Shown here in pieces: positions 63,191-64,000 of a stretch of 64,000 nucleotides of DNA (position 1 is its first letter; the number at the start of each line of letters is the position of its first letter). The stretch comes from Klebsiella aerogenes KCTC 2190 (GTDB taxonomy: Bacteria > Pseudomonadota > Gammaproteobacteria > Enterobacterales > Enterobacteriaceae). The notes under the pieces are model-generated. The model was not told the DNA's origin and searched no databases. It saw only the letters and a program-made list of their open reading frames with translations. The stretch is from assembly GCF_000215745.1 (NCBI RefSeq), contig NC_015663.1:5216351-5280350 (forward strand), written 5' to 3'. A program made the translations under genes and the position numbers.

Positions 63191-63343
63191 ATGAAAATTT
63201 CATTTAGGGGAATGGTGTGGTTGTTAATATTATTTGCATGCGTAGCATTTTGGTTTGTTTTACTTAATATTATTGTCTTTTTTATAAAAACAATTTGGCA
63301 TGATTGGTATATCCCTCTACTCAACCAATTTTATATTCCATGA
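63191..63343 (+). CDS. 50-residue single-pass membrane peptide
   Basis: A short frame beginning MKISFRGMVWLLILFACVAF: one strong hydrophobic segment (about 8-33, with a positively charged start), then HDWYIPLLNQFYIP. An AAGG site lies about 7 nt before the ATG. It ends 8 bp before the adhesin ATG, in the same direction, so it is probably part of the EAL-adhesin transcript. No family recognised. It could help adhesin export or inner-membrane signalling; this is inference. Confidence 0.6.
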   Translation: MKISFRGMVWLLILFACVAFWFVLLNIIVFFIKTIWHDWYIPLLNQFYIP

Positions 63344-63351
63344 GGTTTAGC

Positions 63352-64000
63352 ATGCTTAATAAACATAAGTTAACTTATATTTTGGTTGTCTACTCTTCTC
63401 TTTCATTTGCCAGCAGCCCATATAAAAGCGATGCCATTTCAATGAGTAGCAATAATGATAAAGATCCTGTTGCTACTGATTATAATGGAAAAACAGGTGT
63501 AGATGGAGCATGGCAGGGAGTTGCCGTAGGGCCAACCAGCCAAGCTTTTATGGGGTCAACTACAATAGGGGACTCAGCCAAGTCTGAGGGGCAGTTTGGT
63601 GTGTCGCTAGGCACTAAAGCTACAGTAACTAATCAGGCAAAAAATTCTGTCGCATTAGGAGCTCATTCAATTTCTAATCAAGAAAATCAGGTTTCAATTG
63701 GTAACGACACTTTGAAACGGCAGTTGACTAACCTGGCAGATGGAAAATTAGCTGAGGGCTCCAGTGATGCCGTCACCGGTAACCAGCTGCATGCAACCTC
63801 GAAAAGTGTTGCTCAGAATGCTGCCGCCATTGCTGATACCCGTGCGGCAGCTGACAAGGGTATTGCGGATAACAAAGCCGCCATTGCTGATACCCGTGCG
63901 GCAGCTGATAAGGGTATTGCGGATAATAAAACCGCCATTGCTGATACCCGTGCGGCAGCTGATAAGGGTATTGCGGATAACAAAGCCGCCATTGCTGATA
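63352..64000 (+). CDS. Trimeric autotransporter adhesin (YadA-like), 5' part
   Basis: The first 216 residues of a large surface protein that runs off the window. There is an ordinary signal peptide (about 1-21, ends SFASS), then a YadA-like head with SVALGAHS and VSIGNDTL blocks. A neck follows (KRQLTNLADGKLAEGSSDAVTGNQLH), then a coiled-coil stalk of 18-residue repeats AAIADTRAAADKGIADNK starting at residue 158. Such proteins form trimers whose C-terminal beta-barrel sits in the outer membrane; that anchor is beyond the window. Stalk DNA has higher GC than the head and upstream genes. Confidence 0.88.
   Translation, partial: MLNKHKLTYILVVYSSLSFASSPYKSDAISMSSNNDKDPVATDYNGKTGVDGAWQGVAVGPTSQAFMGSTTIGDSAKSEGQFGVSLGTKATVTNQAKNSVALGAHSISNQENQVSIGNDTLKRQLTNLADGKLAEGSSDAVTGNQLHATSKSVAQNAAAIADTRAAADKGIADNKAAIADTRAAADKGIADNKTAIADTRAAADKGIADNKAAIAD
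63823..64000 (+). repeat. 54-bp tandem coding repeats in the adhesin stalk
   Basis: Three full copies (63823-63876, 63877-63930, 63931-63984) and the start of a fourth. They differ at only three sites: GAC/GAT, AAC/AAT and GCC/ACC, the last changing Ala to Thr in copy 3. Copy number beyond the window is unknown. Confidence 0.95.

Noticed and set aside
63823..64000. Tandem repeats as a possible CRISPR array
   Set aside because: The repeats touch without unique spacers, stay in frame and encode a coiled-coil unit of the adhesin.

Overview
The window is the chromosome of an enterobacterium of the Klebsiella / Raoultella / Enterobacter / Citrobacter / Salmonella group. The genus is not settled by the sequence. 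The first 44.5 kb follows the E. coli gene order yfbT-yfbU-yfbV-ackA-pta ... fadL-mlaA-yfdC, with GC-rich codon use and proteins close to full E. coli length. Three differences from the E. coli K-12 order stand out. yfcC is absent between pta and yfcD. yfcI (rpnB) is replaced by a small candidate toxin-antitoxin-like pair and a GNAT acetyltransferase. The yfcO-V fimbrial cluster is absent between smrB and sixA.

Core layout. 1-1262: yfbT (partial), yfbU, yfbV. 1.6-5.1 kb: acetate overflow genes ackA-pta. 5.1-9.1 kb: yfcD, yfcE, yfcF, yfcG, folX, yfcH. 9.3-10.7 kb: accessory pair and GNAT gene. 10.8-14.9 kb: histidine and lysine/arginine/ornithine ABC importer hisP-hisM-hisQ-hisJ with argT, which has a recognisable sigma54 promoter and an NtrC site about 185 bp upstream of it. 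15.1-25 kb: ubiX, purF, cvpA (with a PurR box), dedD, folC, accD, dedA, truA, usg, pdxB. 25-36.7 kb: flk, yfcJ, fabB (FabR and FadR boxes), mnmC, yfcL, epmC, yfcA, mepA, aroC, prmB, smrB, sixA. 36.9-44.5 kb: fadJ-fadI, yfcZ, fadL (FadR boxes), mlaA, yfdC.

At 44545-44619 lies tRNA-Arg(CCU), the argW integration site, followed directly by a P4-type tyrosine integrase. From there to the window end the DNA is AT-rich, gene-sparse and mosaic: a genomic island whose far end is not in the window. It carries two adhesin modules. Module A (46.9-54.1 kb) has an EAL-domain protein, a compact archaic (Csu-like) chaperone-usher pilus operon (subunit, chaperone, usher, tip adhesin) and a MarT/FidL-like (ToxR/ToxS-style) membrane regulator pair. 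Module B (61.4-64 kb and beyond) has a LuxR-type regulator, a second EAL protein with a complete catalytic set, a 50-residue membrane peptide and the start of a trimeric autotransporter adhesin with 54-bp tandem repeats. Between them lie broken IS110- and IS3-family elements, a LysR / EamA exporter / cupin cluster, and truncated ASCH and Rpn genes on either side of an IS911-like remnant.

The most interesting reading is that the island is a surface-attachment cassette in which two different adhesins each sit beside their own cyclic-di-GMP (EAL) protein and their own transcription factor. That functional link is inferred from gene neighbourhood only.
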